Assembly (NCBI RefSeq): GCF_002163855.1 | Contig: NZ_CP019332.1 | Location: 1,591,145-1,655,144 of the forward strand | Length of the DNA: 64,000 nucleotides | Reading direction: 5' to 3' | DNA from: Winogradskyella sp. PC-19 | GTDB lineage: Bacteria; Bacteroidota; Bacteroidia; Flavobacteriales; Flavobacteriaceae | Shown here: positions 55,355 to 64,000 of the stretch, piece by piece | Layout: every line of letters starts with the position of its first letter | Position numbering within the stretch: the first letter of the stretch is position 1 | Position numbers and translations under genes: made by a program | The notes under the pieces: model-generated | What the model was told of the DNA's origin: nothing | Seen by the model: only the letters and a program-made list of their open reading frames with translations | Databases searched by the model: none

Positions 55355-56650
55355 TTATTGTATCTCTGAGAGTGTCTCTTCAGTTTCTGGAGGAAGAGAA
55401 TCTTCGACCAAAATAATTTTATCTAATCTTTGTTTTATCGGAACCATATAATCTAAAAATTTGACTTTCAAGCTATCCGATATTGGTTTTGCTTCTGGTA
55501 ATTTTTGTTTAAAAGGGTCGACTTGTTTTCCGTTTTTCCAAAAGCGATAACAAACATGATTTCCGGCTGAGCTTCCAGTGTTACCAACAAGTCCAATTAT
55601 ATCGCCTTGCTTTACAAATTGTCCTACTTTTACTTTTCTCTTAGACATGTGTAGGTATTGGGTTTCGTAGGTTGCATTATGTCTGATTTTTACATACTTA
55701 CCATTACCTCTTGTATAAGAAGATTTAGTAACCGTACCATTTGCAGTCGCTAAAATTGGTGTTCCATTTGCTGCTGCAAAGTCAGTCCCTCGATGGGCTT
55801 TTACGCGATAACCATAATGTGCAATTCGCCTTTTTAAATTATACCTTGAAGATACTCGCCCTCCAAATTTAATAGGTGATTTTAAAAATGCACGTCTTAA
55901 GTTTTTTCCTTCTTCACTTAGATAATCAATAACTCCCTTTACACTATCGGTTTCAAATTCAAAAGCATAAAATGGCTTTTTATTATGTTCAAAGTAAGCG
56001 GCTTTAACTTGGTCAACACCTGCATAAACACTGTCATCAATATATTTATCTGTGTAGATTACCTTGAATCTATCACCAGGCTGCAAGCGGTTAAAATCTA
56101 TAGTCCATGCGTAGATATCATTAGCCATTTTATTTGCTAAACGCTGACTTAACCCTTTTTTATCTAAAACCATTGAAATACCACTACCTTGGGGTATGAC
56201 ACCCGATGCTTCTCGTTCAACATATTTAATAGGCTTCTTTCCATTGTAAGTTTGTATCGAATCTTGAAAATCTATAACTACGTAGTCTATTTTATTGGAT
56301 TGATATATAAAACTTTGTGGTGTTTCTAAACTATCTTTTGCACAAAGTAAAGTGTAGGGTTTTCCGACTTGTAGTCTTCGAATATCAAACGAATCTTTTG
56401 CTTTTTCTGCAATTTGAAAGATTTTTGGGTAGCCTAAATTATTACGTTCTAAGATTACTCCGAAACTATCGCCTGACTTTATAGTATCGCGTTTTACAAT
56501 GAAATCATCGAGATTAAAACCAAATTCGAAGTGTTCTTCAACTTCTTCAATAACAGCTATATCTTCAGTAATTTCTTCTGTTTTATCTTCTTTACATGCC
56601 CATAATGTTGCAGCAAAGACTACAAACCAAATTGACCTTTTAAGTTGCAT
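55355..56650 (-). CDS. M23 family metallopeptidase, lipoprotein, with altered HxH motif
   Basis: The 431-residue protein begins with a lipoprotein signal ([22 protein letters not shown]); the K-E-D after the Cys fits the reported surface-export signal of Bacteroidota lipoproteins, an inference. An N-terminal region of about 260 residues precedes the M23 peptidase domain. The first metal motif is intact ([13 protein letters not shown]), and [20 protein letters not shown] is typical. The last motif reads GNHVCYRFW in place of GxHLHxE, so the second His is replaced by Cys. It should cut peptidoglycan cross-links if active. It lies 14 nt after kynA. Confidence 0.9.
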   Translation of the reverse strand: MQLKRSIWFVVFAATLWACKEDKTEEITEDIAVIEEVEEHFEFGFNLDDFIVKRDTIKSGDSFGVILERNNLGYPKIFQIAEKAKDSFDIRRLQVGKPYTLLCAKDSLETPQSFIYQSNKIDYVVIDFQDSIQTYNGKKPIKYVEREASGVIPQGSGISMVLDKKGLSQRLANKMANDIYAWTIDFNRLQPGDRFKVIYTDKYIDDSVYAGVDQVKAAYFEHNKKPFYAFEFETDSVKGVIDYLSEEGKNLRRAFLKSPIKFGGRVSSRYNLKRRIAHYGYRVKAHRGTDFAAANGTPILATANGTVTKSSYTRGNGKYVKIRHNATYETQYLHMSKRKVKVGQFVKQGDIIGLVGNTGSSAGNHVCYRFWKNGKQVDPFKQKLPEAKPISDSLKVKFLDYMVPIKQRLDKIILVEDSLPPETEETLSEIQ

Positions 56651-56664
56651 TTATCCTTTTCTAT

Positions 56665-57597
56665 TTAAATATTAGTTCCCCAATTTTGTAATTCTTCTTC
56701 ACTCCATAAATCTGGAAAGAAAATACGACGTTGGTATTTTGGATGCATATATTTTTTCCAATCGCTTCCTCCAGTAGCTTCTCCATCACCGATACCACTT
56801 TCTATATAATGTTTTGCAGCATTATAATGCGCCATTACCCAAGTTACGTTTACCATATAATCATAGTGTCGCATCGCCTTAATTAAGTCTAAATCTTCTT
56901 GGTCTTCTTTTGGTAACTCTTTGAAACGTGTCCAAAGGTTTTTGGTATTATAGGTTTCCATGAATCTTAAAAATTCGTCTTTATAACGCTTTTCAAAATT
57001 TCTGAGTAATGTCGATTTTTCTCCTGTTTTATGGTCTTTTCCAGCAGCTTGCCAATACAAATGCTCAAAAGCATGTGTGTATGGTGTATTTCTATCAATA
57101 TCTTTTCGGAATCTATAATCTATAAGATTAATTAGTTCTGTAGAAGCAAACTCAATAAATCTATATTGCGCACTTTGAAAACCACTTGCAGGAGTTAAGG
57201 TATATCTAAACTTCATGTATTGCTCTACTTCCATACCTTCTCTCATGATATTAAAAGAAGTCGTTAACATGTCAAAGTATCTTGAAACACGCATAATTTT
57301 ACTCTCAAAATAATCAGCCTTTAAATCTTCTTTTTCGGCTACTTGAGAAATTTCCCAAAGTATCATTTTAAAAATAAGTTCATTAATTTGATGATAGGCA
57401 ATAAACACCATTTCATCCGGCAATGTTGTGCGTTGTGTTTGCAATCCAAGCAAACCATCTGTTTGAATGTAATCCCAATAAGTAATTGGTTTACTGTATA
57501 GCAATCCTAAAAGGTGGTCGTCAGTATCTTGGTCGATATCATCGTACTTTTGTTGAAGTGCTTTTATAATGTGCGAATAATCTGGTTGGTTGGACAT
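56665..57597 (-). CDS. kynA: Tryptophan 2,3-dioxygenase
   Basis: The 310-residue protein matches haem-dependent tryptophan 2,3-dioxygenase: YWDYIQTDGLLGLQTQRT, EMVFIAYHQINELIFKMILWEI, SGFQSAQYRFIEF, and the C-terminal haem-binding area with YDYMVNVTWVMAHYNAAKHYI and GEATGGSDWKKYMHP. It opens the indole ring to N-formylkynurenine, the first step of tryptophan breakdown. It lies 2 nt after the DUF3108 gene. Confidence 0.95.
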   Translation of the reverse strand: MSNQPDYSHIIKALQQKYDDIDQDTDDHLLGLLYSKPITYWDYIQTDGLLGLQTQRTTLPDEMVFIAYHQINELIFKMILWEISQVAEKEDLKADYFESKIMRVSRYFDMLTTSFNIMREGMEVEQYMKFRYTLTPASGFQSAQYRFIEFASTELINLIDYRFRKDIDRNTPYTHAFEHLYWQAAGKDHKTGEKSTLLRNFEKRYKDEFLRFMETYNTKNLWTRFKELPKEDQEDLDLIKAMRHYDYMVNVTWVMAHYNAAKHYIESGIGDGEATGGSDWKKYMHPKYQRRIFFPDLWSEEELQNWGTNI

Positions 57598-57599
57598 GT

Positions 57600-58391
57600 T
57601 TAATCGAATTGAACTTGAAAGGAATGTTTTAGTCCTTTATATTGCGTAAGGTCAGCTCTTAAAGAACCGACAGCTAAGTCTGCTTTAATTTTTAAAGGTA
57701 TTTTATTTTTGTCAGCACTGACCCAAAGCGTTAAACTTTCTTCTTCTTTAAAAACACGGCCAGCCATTACGTATGGTCTAAACTTTAATGTCTTTACCTT
57801 AACACGATTACCGTTAACTGTAGTCTTAATGGTTTCACGACCTAAAAACTTTAGTTTAAATGGGTAGTTTTCTTCATCAAAAAACATACTTAACTTTACG
57901 ACATCTCCAACCTTAATCTTATCCGTACTATAGTTATTTCTTAAGTAGTAAAATGCAGAAACCAAATCTTGAACATTAGTATCTATATCTACAGTTTTTA
58001 AAGTTTTACGTTTTTTATTATTGACTTCTGCTTTCTTATTGTTGTGATCAAAGGCTATTTCTATATCTTTAGTGTGTCCTCCTTCGTCTATTTTTCTGAC
58101 AAATTTATATGGTAAACCAGTGTCTTTATCAAAATAAGACTCATAACGATCTCTTACTTTAAAAAACCAATTTATAGCTCCTGTAGTTTTGCCCTTACCA
58201 ACTACATGGTAAACAGGTTTTCCTTGGTGCTTTTTTTCTTTAATTTGAAGTGTGGCCTCACCTGCTTTTAACCAACCACTATAACTCATACGAAACTTAA
58301 ACCATTCTCCATCTTTGAAAGCAGATTCTTGCTGTCCAAAACTAGAATGAACGGTTAATAATAGTATTAAAAAAGGTAAAAGCTTTTTCAT
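57600..58391 (-). CDS. DUF3108 domain protein
   Basis: From the ATG at 58391 the product has 263 residues with a signal peptide (MKKLLPFLILLLTVHSSFGQ) and a DUF3108-like domain (KDGEWFKFRMSYSGWLKAGEATLQI, VRDRYESYFDKDTGLPYKFVRKIDEGG, TLWVSADKNKIPLKIKADLAVGS). The family is exported and of unknown function; a beta-rich lipid- or ligand-binding fold is likely. First gene of an operon with kynA, the M23 peptidase and pgi. A -7 box lies 16 nt upstream. Confidence 0.88.
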   Translation of the reverse strand: MKKLLPFLILLLTVHSSFGQQESAFKDGEWFKFRMSYSGWLKAGEATLQIKEKKHQGKPVYHVVGKGKTTGAINWFFKVRDRYESYFDKDTGLPYKFVRKIDEGGHTKDIEIAFDHNNKKAEVNNKKRKTLKTVDIDTNVQDLVSAFYYLRNNYSTDKIKVGDVVKLSMFFDEENYPFKLKFLGRETIKTTVNGNRVKVKTLKFRPYVMAGRVFKEEESLTLWVSADKNKIPLKIKADLAVGSLRADLTQYKGLKHSFQVQFD

Positions 58392-58406
58392 AATATATGA
58401 GTATTG

Positions 58407-58414
58407 CAAATGTA
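58407..58414 (-). promoter_or_regulatory. Candidate -7 box of the DUF3108-kynA-M23-pgi operon
   Basis: TACATTTG on the minus strand, 16 nt upstream of the start at 58391. No suitable -33 TTG. Confidence 0.4.
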
Positions 58415-58483
58415 ATTTTTTATCTACACTTAATTTGTATTATTTCTACATTTACAATTACTATTCCAAAAGTATTAAAACTA

Positions 58484-58513
58484 AAAACACCATCTATCTA
58501 AAGATGGTGTTTT
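58484..58513 (-). terminator. Terminator after hppD
   Basis: AAAACACCATCT and AGATGGTGTTTT form a perfect 12-bp stem with a 6-nt loop. It lies 23 nt beyond the hppD stop and separates this transcript from the DUF3108 operon. Confidence 0.88.
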
Positions 58514-58535
58514 AACGTAAATACAACATTGTATA

Positions 58536-59696
58536 TTATAATGTTCCTCTTTTGGCTTGCTCGCGTTCAATAGACTCGAAAAGCGCTTTAAAGTTTCCTG
58601 CACCAAAGCCTTTTGCTCCCATACGTTGTATGATTTCGAAAAACAAGGTCGGTCTGTCTTCTACTGGTTTTGTGAAAATTTGTAACAGATAACCTTCTTC
58701 ATCGGCGTCTATCATTATACCTAAAGCTTTTAGCCTTTCGATATCCTCTTTTAATTCGTGACTAAATTCTTCTAATCGACCAGGAACAGACTTATAATAT
58801 TCATCTGGTGGCGTTGATAAAAATTCTACACCATTAGAACGTAATTGTGATACAGTTTTTAAGATATCGTCGGTAGCAACAGCGATGTGTTGCACACCTG
58901 CGCCTTCATAAAAATCTAAATATTCTTCGATTTGAGAGCGTTTTTTTCCTTCAGCTGGTTCGTTAATAGGGAATTTAATACGACCATTTCCATTAGACAT
59001 CACTTTACTCATTAATGCCGAGTATTCTGTATGTATTTGTTTGTCATCAAAAGATAAAAAGTTTTCAAAGCCCATAACATCTTCGTACCATTTTACCCAG
59101 ACATCCATTTGGTTCCAACCTACATTACCCACCATATGATCTATATATTTTAGGCCAGCTGCTGGTGGATTGTAATCAGATTCCCATTTTACAAATCCTG
59201 GTAAAAATGCGCCGTTATAGTTTTTGCGCTCTACAAACATATGCACAGTCTCACCATAAGTATAGATTCCTGCTCTGACCACTTCTCCATAATCATCGCT
59301 TTCCACAACTGGTGCCATATATGATTTCGCGCCTCGTGATGTTGTTTCTTCATAAGCTTTACGAGCATCTTCTACCCAAAGTGCTACGATTTTGACACCG
59401 TCACCATGTTTTACTATATGGTCGTTAATTTTAGATTTACTATTTAACGGTGTTGTTAGCATTAACTTAATTTTATCTTGAGTCAACACATAGCTTACCG
59501 AATCTTTAGCTCCAGTCTCTAAACCACGATAAGCATGAGACTGAAACCCAAATGCGGTTTTATAAAAATGTGCTGCTTGCTTTGCATTACCTACATAAAA
59601 CTCCACATAATCTGTACCTAAAAGCGGTAAGAAATCTTGTGCGCCTTCAAATATTTTTTCTAGTCCGTAATTGACGGATTTTATTTCTTTTGCCAT
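58536..59696 (-). CDS. hppD: 4-hydroxyphenylpyruvate dioxygenase
   Basis: The 386-residue protein has the two vicinal-oxygen-chelate repeats: GTDYVEFYVGNAKQAAHFYKTAFGF and the catalytic half with YIDHMVGNVGWNQMDVWVKWYEDVMGF, GVQHIAVATDDI and LFFEIIQRMGAKGFGAGNFKALF, which hold the His-His-Glu iron ligands. It turns 4-hydroxyphenylpyruvate to homogentisate in tyrosine breakdown. It lies 3 nt after the DUF4190-like gene. Confidence 0.97.
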   Translation of the reverse strand: MAKEIKSVNYGLEKIFEGAQDFLPLLGTDYVEFYVGNAKQAAHFYKTAFGFQSHAYRGLETGAKDSVSYVLTQDKIKLMLTTPLNSKSKINDHIVKHGDGVKIVALWVEDARKAYEETTSRGAKSYMAPVVESDDYGEVVRAGIYTYGETVHMFVERKNYNGAFLPGFVKWESDYNPPAAGLKYIDHMVGNVGWNQMDVWVKWYEDVMGFENFLSFDDKQIHTEYSALMSKVMSNGNGRIKFPINEPAEGKKRSQIEEYLDFYEGAGVQHIAVATDDILKTVSQLRSNGVEFLSTPPDEYYKSVPGRLEEFSHELKEDIERLKALGIMIDADEEGYLLQIFTKPVEDRPTLFFEIIQRMGAKGFGAGNFKALFESIEREQAKRGTL

Positions 59697-59699
59697 GAC

Positions 59700-60176
59700 T
59701 TAGTTTTTATTTATGATTGAATCAATATTAACTGAATCAATTTCTTTTTCAATATTATACGCTTCTGCTTCAATAACTATTGTGTCTGATTCCCATTTGT
59801 AATCATCGTATTCACTTGTTTCAAAATCATTCATCTGACCTTGACGAATACCTTCTAGAATAGCTGTAGATAAAAAGGTTCCGTATATCGCAAATATGAT
59901 AATGAAAAACAAAAACGTAATCGCATTTAGTATTACAGCTATAATATTTATTACTCTTGCTGTGTTAACGTTAGTGTAACTACTTCTCTCATAAGCTTCA
60001 GGATTTTCTCTGTATTGCCTTAAACTTTTGTTTGCCATCACTAGTCCAGCAATACTTAGTCCCAAAGGAATAATTGCAGATACTCCATAACAACAACATC
60101 CTGCTATACCAAATACTAATGCTATAATACCTAACACCAAAGAGGTTGGATCTGCTGGTAATTTACTTTTAAACAT
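59700..60176 (-). CDS. Small DUF4190-like membrane protein
   Basis: The 158-residue protein has two or three membrane segments (about 15-50 and 72-105). The cysteine motif GCCCYGVSAIIPLGLSIAGLV is typical of the short CCC-motif DUF4190-like family. The C-terminal 45 residues are acidic. Function unknown. It is wedged between hmgA (33-nt gap) and hppD (3-nt gap), so it is likely co-transcribed with the tyrosine genes. Confidence 0.82.
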   Translation of the reverse strand: MFKSKLPADPTSLVLGIIALVFGIAGCCCYGVSAIIPLGLSIAGLVMANKSLRQYRENPEAYERSSYTNVNTARVINIIAVILNAITFLFFIIIFAIYGTFLSTAILEGIRQGQMNDFETSEYDDYKWESDTIVIEAEAYNIEKEIDSVNIDSIINKN

Positions 60177-60209
60177 TTAATTATTTTATATTAATTGATT
60201 GACTTTATT

Positions 60210-61367
60210 TTACTCTAACCACGATTTATAATAATCACCATCAGCAATTTTCATAGCTTCTTCAGTAACTTGTAATGGTTTGAATGTATCTACCATTACA
60301 GCCAACTCATCCGTTTTCACCTTACCAATACTACGCTCCATCGCACCTGGATGTGGGCCATGAGGTATGCCTGCTGGATGTAACGAAATATGACCTGCAT
60401 CGATATCATTACGGCTCATAAAGTCACCATCTACGTAATACAATACCTCATCACTATCAATATTACTATGATTATAAGGTGCAGGAACCGCCTTAGGATG
60501 GTAATCGTATAACCTTGGTACAAAGCTACAGATTACAAAAGCATCAGTTTCAAAAGTTTGATGTACTGGCGGCGGCTGATGTACACGACCTGTTATAGGT
60601 TCAAAATCATGAATTGAAAATGCATACGGATAATTATAGCCATCATAACCCACAACATCAAAAGGGTGTGAGGCGTACACCATATCAAAAATTTCGCCTT
60701 GCTTTTTTATTTTAATTAAAAAATCTCCTGATTCGTTATAGGTCTCTAATTCATGTGGTCTTCTGATGTCTCGCTCACAAAAGGGAGAATGTTCTAATAA
60801 TTGACCAAACCAATTTCGATATCGTTTTGGTGTGTAAATCGGGCGATAAGACTCAACAATAAATAAACGGTTGTCTTCTGTATCAAAGTCTAGTTTATAA
60901 ATTATTCCACGAGGCACTAATAAATAGTCTCCATATTTAAAATCTAAATTACCTAGATGTGATCGTAATTTCCCAGTGCCTCTATGAATGAATATTAACT
61001 CATCGGCATCGGTATTTTTATAAAAATAATCTTTAGTTGAAGTCTTTGGCGCTGATAAAATAATATTACAATCGCTGTTAGTTAAAACTATTTTTCGGCT
61101 TTTCAGATAATCGTTTTCTGGTGTTACTTTAAATCCATGCAACCGCAAAGAGTGCATATTATTTGCCTTCGCAATTTTTGGTGCAACACTATACTGTCCT
61201 TTTATTTCTTTGACTTGTGTTGGTCGTTGCTCGTGATAGCTGTTTGTTGACATACCATCAAAACCAATGGTACCAAACAATTGCTCATAATAAAAGCTAC
61301 CGTCTGGTTTTTTGAATTGTGTATGTCTTTTAGGTGGAATTTCTCCGAGTTTATGATAAAATGGCAT
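60210..61367 (-). CDS. hmgA: Homogentisate 1,2-dioxygenase
   Basis: The 385-residue cupin-type protein matches homogentisate dioxygenase: MPFYHKLGEIPPKRHTQFKKP, ADELIFIHRGTGKLRSHLGN, YGDYLLVPRGIIYKLDF, FVPRLYDYHPKAVPAPYNHSN and the metal motif ISLHPAGIPHGPHPGAMERS. It opens the homogentisate ring to maleylacetoacetate. With hppD two genes on, it forms the lower tyrosine pathway. The 170-nt gap upstream shows nothing I can name beyond a weak 6-bp hairpin at 61459-61475. Confidence 0.95.
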   Translation of the reverse strand: MPFYHKLGEIPPKRHTQFKKPDGSFYYEQLFGTIGFDGMSTNSYHEQRPTQVKEIKGQYSVAPKIAKANNMHSLRLHGFKVTPENDYLKSRKIVLTNSDCNIILSAPKTSTKDYFYKNTDADELIFIHRGTGKLRSHLGNLDFKYGDYLLVPRGIIYKLDFDTEDNRLFIVESYRPIYTPKRYRNWFGQLLEHSPFCERDIRRPHELETYNESGDFLIKIKKQGEIFDMVYASHPFDVVGYDGYNYPYAFSIHDFEPITGRVHQPPPVHQTFETDAFVICSFVPRLYDYHPKAVPAPYNHSNIDSDEVLYYVDGDFMSRNDIDAGHISLHPAGIPHGPHPGAMERSIGKVKTDELAVMVDTFKPLQVTEEAMKIADGDYYKSWLE

Positions 61368-61537
61368 TTTATAACTGTTTAGTTGTTCTTAGTTGAGTAT
61401 TTAGCTGTGTAAAAAACTCTATGCTTATAAAGTTACAAAAATGCGTGCTTATTCTGGATTCCTTTTTATAAGGAAATGAAGATGAAGTTTTAAATCTGTC
61501 CAGAATGCTTTCATATTTACAAATATCTAAAAATTTA

Positions 61538-63778
61538 TTAGAACCAAAAACCTACATTAAAAAACCAATAACTTTCGTAAACTTCTGGAGAATATATATA
61601 CTTTGCTTCAATGGGACCTAAAAAAGTTTCTAGTGAATAACCTAAAGCATAGCCAGTGTAATCTGGAGCTGAAAACCATTCGCCATCATCGAAAATATTA
61701 TTGTCAATATTAGCAAAATTACCTGATAGCATGATGTGATGTTTTTTAAACAACTCATAATCTAAATTAATATCTGCTTTCACAAAGCTATTACCCACAA
61801 CAGACACATAGTCATAGCCGTAAAAAGAACGGAAATTATTAATAAAATTCTGACCGTATCCACCAAAGGCAAAATCAAGAAAATTTGTAGAGCGATCACC
61901 TAGCTGAAAGCCACCTGAAGTACCTAGATTTATTGACAACTTATCTGTAAGGCTAAACGCATAACCAATATCGGCACTAGCAATTGAGAATGGATTAAAA
62001 TCTCTATTAAATTTGCTAGCAGAGATATACCAATGTAGATTACCATCAAATGAAAAGCCATTATTAGGAAAATACTTATTATCATAAGTATCTACTTTAA
62101 GTCCTCCAAAAAGGCTTAAATAATCAGTGTTTTCGAAAGTGAAATCTTCATCGGCAATACTACTATTTAAGGTTTCAGTTGTAATTTTTAATCGCTTATG
62201 CTCAAAACCGGCACTTATAGAAAACTCTTTTGCTAATAATGTCTGGAAATATAATTGGTTGGTCTGGTCTTGCAATTCTACATCTACTTTGTTGAGACCC
62301 ACCAAAAGTGGATCACTAGGTTCTAATAATAAATTAGCGTTTACTAGCCTATCAAACTGGTTATACCTTGATTTTAATCCAATACTAACGTAAAATCCTT
62401 TGTCTATAAAATAATCAAAATTATATCTAATATTATCTCCAAGAATAATATCTAAAGATGCAAAATCATTTTTAGAAATTAGTCGCTTCTTGGTAACATT
62501 AAGCAAAGCCGCACTTTTATAAAGCCCATCATAATGAAGTCCTAACCTAAGTAGAGCACTATTTTTAGATTCAATAATCCTAGCGTCTAAATCATAAACA
62601 TCTTCTACTTCTGTTGGCACTAATTTATATCTTAAAGCATCAAAATTGTTGGTTGCTATGAGATTACTAACACCTTTATCTAATTGGTTATAACTAATAC
62701 TTTCGTAGCCTTTAAGTTTTAGTTTTCCCAAAACATACGAACGCGTGTAACGATTATTACCTGTTACCCTTACATAACCTAATTTTATACTATCCTTAAT
62801 GGTGATATTTCTTTTTACCGAAAACTCTTTTTGTTGTTTTTTGAGTTTAACAAGCGCTTCTATTTGATTTCGTGCAGCAATCTCTCCGTTTCTTACAATG
62901 TCTCTACCTTCATTAAAAGAAATAACTGAAAAATTAGTAATATCTGGTTTTATATAAATATCGGTAAGCTTACGCTTATCCTTCATGTCATTTATAGTTC
63001 TAAAATTATTAATCTGAAGCAAGATATCTGGTGCAGACGCTAAAGCTTCTCTATCTTTTAAATCGTCTTGCACATCTACTCCGATAATAATATCCATGCC
63101 TTTTGCCCTTAGTTCTTCGATAGGATAATTGTTAGTCACACCTCCGTCGATATAAATTTTATCATCAATTTTTACAGGTTGGAATAAAGAAGGAAAAGCA
63201 CCGCTAGCTGCAATAGCTTCAGGCAAACTTCCTTTATCCATAATTATAGGTCGGCCAGTTTCAATATTTGTGGCTATACAAAAGAAAGGTGTTGGCAAAT
63301 CATTAAAGTCATCAACATCATTGACATGTAACATTAATTTGTAAAGCAAATTATAGACATTTTGCCCTCTTGATAAACCCGAAGGTAGTGATACTTTGAA
63401 TTTATCAAAAGGCAGGCTTATAGCATAACGTTCCGAATTGTTTCGTTCTATTAGGGATTTAGAATTTCTGGAAAACTTATCATTAATAAGGTCGTCAAAA
63501 TTAATAGACTTAAATATAGAATCTAGTTGCTTCCCTGAATATCCTGAAGCATATAGAGAACCTATTATTGCACCCATACTTGTACCCGCAATATGGTCAA
63601 CTTTGATACCTAAACTATCAATTACTTTTAGAGTTCCAATATGAGCAAAACCTTTAGCACCACCACCACTTAATACTAAACCAACTTTAGGCTCATCAAC
63701 ATCTTGTGCAGATATCGAAAAGACAAAAAGCATCGTAAATACTAAGATGCATAATGATGTGGATTTATTATTTCTCAA
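61538..63778 (-). CDS. Patatin-like phospholipase fused to an Omp85-type outer-membrane barrel
   Basis: From the TTG at 63778 the product has 746 residues: a signal peptide (RNNKSTSLCILVFTMLFVFS then ISAQ), a patatin domain with the oxyanion motif LSGGGAKGFAHIG, the nucleophile GTSMGAIIGSLYASG and the catalytic Asp in IDGGVTNNYPIEEL, then POTRA-like segments (about 330-415) and a 16-strand type barrel ending in Phe (SYWFFNVGFWF). The layout resembles PlpD, the type Vd autotransporter, but with a more complete barrel. Longer readings up to 63829 would overlap uvrC by 62 nt, so the TTG, which overlaps by 11 nt and gives a good signal peptide, is preferred. Confidence 0.88.
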   Translation of the reverse strand: MRNNKSTSLCILVFTMLFVFSISAQDVDEPKVGLVLSGGGAKGFAHIGTLKVIDSLGIKVDHIAGTSMGAIIGSLYASGYSGKQLDSIFKSINFDDLINDKFSRNSKSLIERNNSERYAISLPFDKFKVSLPSGLSRGQNVYNLLYKLMLHVNDVDDFNDLPTPFFCIATNIETGRPIIMDKGSLPEAIAASGAFPSLFQPVKIDDKIYIDGGVTNNYPIEELRAKGMDIIIGVDVQDDLKDREALASAPDILLQINNFRTINDMKDKRKLTDIYIKPDITNFSVISFNEGRDIVRNGEIAARNQIEALVKLKKQQKEFSVKRNITIKDSIKLGYVRVTGNNRYTRSYVLGKLKLKGYESISYNQLDKGVSNLIATNNFDALRYKLVPTEVEDVYDLDARIIESKNSALLRLGLHYDGLYKSAALLNVTKKRLISKNDFASLDIILGDNIRYNFDYFIDKGFYVSIGLKSRYNQFDRLVNANLLLEPSDPLLVGLNKVDVELQDQTNQLYFQTLLAKEFSISAGFEHKRLKITTETLNSSIADEDFTFENTDYLSLFGGLKVDTYDNKYFPNNGFSFDGNLHWYISASKFNRDFNPFSIASADIGYAFSLTDKLSINLGTSGGFQLGDRSTNFLDFAFGGYGQNFINNFRSFYGYDYVSVVGNSFVKADINLDYELFKKHHIMLSGNFANIDNNIFDDGEWFSAPDYTGYALGYSLETFLGPIEAKYIYSPEVYESYWFFNVGFWF

Positions 63779-64000
63779 TTTCTTCCTTATGATAATAATT
63801 ATATACTTTACTAGCTCTAGAAACACCAACTACAGCTTCGAGTTCATCTAGTTTAGCATTTGCAATTCTTTTTACAGTTTTAAACGTTTTCATCAAGTCT
63901 ACTATTGTTTGCTCTCCAACGCCAGATATATTTTCTAATTCAGTTTTTAATGCACCTTTACTTCTTCTGTTTCTGTGATGCTCAATTCCGAAACGGTGCG
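63768..64000 (-). CDS. uvrC: Excinuclease ABC subunit C (3' end only)
   Basis: The minus strand is open from the window edge to a TAA at 63768. The encoded C-terminal 77 residues carry a motif of the endonuclease domain (FGIEHHRNRRSKGAL) and the terminal helix-hairpin-helix repeats (LENISGVGEQTIVDLMKTF, ELEAVVGVSRASKVYNYY) of UvrC, which cuts on both sides of damaged bases with UvrA and UvrB. The rest of the gene is outside the window. It overlaps the patatin gene start by 11 nt. Confidence 0.88.
   Translation of the reverse strand, partial: HRFGIEHHRNRRSKGALKTELENISGVGEQTIVDLMKTFKTVKRIANAKLDELEAVVGVSRASKVYNYYHKEEIEK

Noticed and set aside
61459-61475. Weak 6-bp hairpin downstream of the patatin gene region
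   Set aside because: Stem is short with no T run in the right orientation for a terminator; nothing else supports it.
1-64000. CRISPR array, insertion sequence, integron or rRNA operon
   Set aside because: No regularly spaced repeats, transposase-like frames, terminal inverted repeats with target duplications, or rRNA segments were seen.

Overview
This 64 kb window looks like the chromosome of a Bacteroidota bacterium of the family Flavobacteriaceae, probably a marine, gliding member. The base composition is AT-rich. Recognisable genes for gliding and type IX secretion are present (sprA, gldE, gldD, a protein with a type IX sorting tail). An alternative complex III operon is coupled to cytochrome oxidase genes, and several promoters fit the Bacteroidota form (TTG, about 19 nt, TAnnTTTG). 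I see no phage, insertion sequence, CRISPR array or plasmid signature. Apart from a few intergenic repeats, the window reads as a stable core chromosome.

Layout. (1) 1-6.7 kb, minus strand: the 5' part of sprA, then ruvA, maeB, queG and ruvB. (2) 6.8-18.4 kb, minus strand: one long respiratory operon, actA-actB-actC-actD-actE-actF-coxB-coxA, ending in a clear terminator. It should carry electrons from menaquinol through alternative complex III to an oxygen-reducing haem-copper oxidase. (3) 18.6-20.4 kb: a SPOR-domain protein, then a secreted tail-collar protein paired with a type IX secreted protein. (4) 20.4-25.3 kb: the rimP-nusA-infB operon with a strong promoter and an attenuator-like hairpin just before rimP, then a tRNA-Gln with its own promoter and terminator. 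(5) 25.4-31.3 kb: a DUF2723 O-mannosyltransferase-type membrane protein, a polysaccharide deacetylase, a thioredoxin-fold protein without cysteines and a membrane metallophosphoesterase.

(6) 31.3-42.5 kb: the most coherent accessory unit, a divergent pair of operons that together encode stepwise dismantling of an N-linked glycan. It has a GH92 alpha-mannosidase, GH2 beta-mannosidase, GH20 beta-hexosaminidase, glycosylasparaginase, an MFS sugar importer and a CutC-family protein. The four hydrolases all carry lipoprotein-type N-termini. The GH20 and GH92 enzymes share a related C-terminal two-module tail.

(7) 42.5-50.3 kb: an aldehyde dehydrogenase, a small secreted basic protein, RNase G, a 29-residue extremely basic protein, an HU-type protein, then mutY-ssb-gldE-gldD. 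(8) 50.3-58.4 kb, minus strand: an Oar-like TonB-dependent receptor, then an apparent operon of a DUF3108 protein, tryptophan dioxygenase, an M23 peptidase with an altered metal motif, and pgi. (9) 58.5-61.4 kb, minus strand: homogentisate dioxygenase, a small membrane protein and 4-hydroxyphenylpyruvate dioxygenase (tyrosine catabolism). (10) 61.5-64 kb, minus strand: a patatin/Omp85-type outer-membrane protein and the 3' end of uvrC.

Nothing here amounts to a clearly unprecedented system. The leads I rate highest are the N-glycan locus with its embedded cutC, the hairpin directly upstream of rimP, the secreted tail-collar/type IX pair and the 29-residue basic protein. All calls come from reading the sequence; no database search was run.
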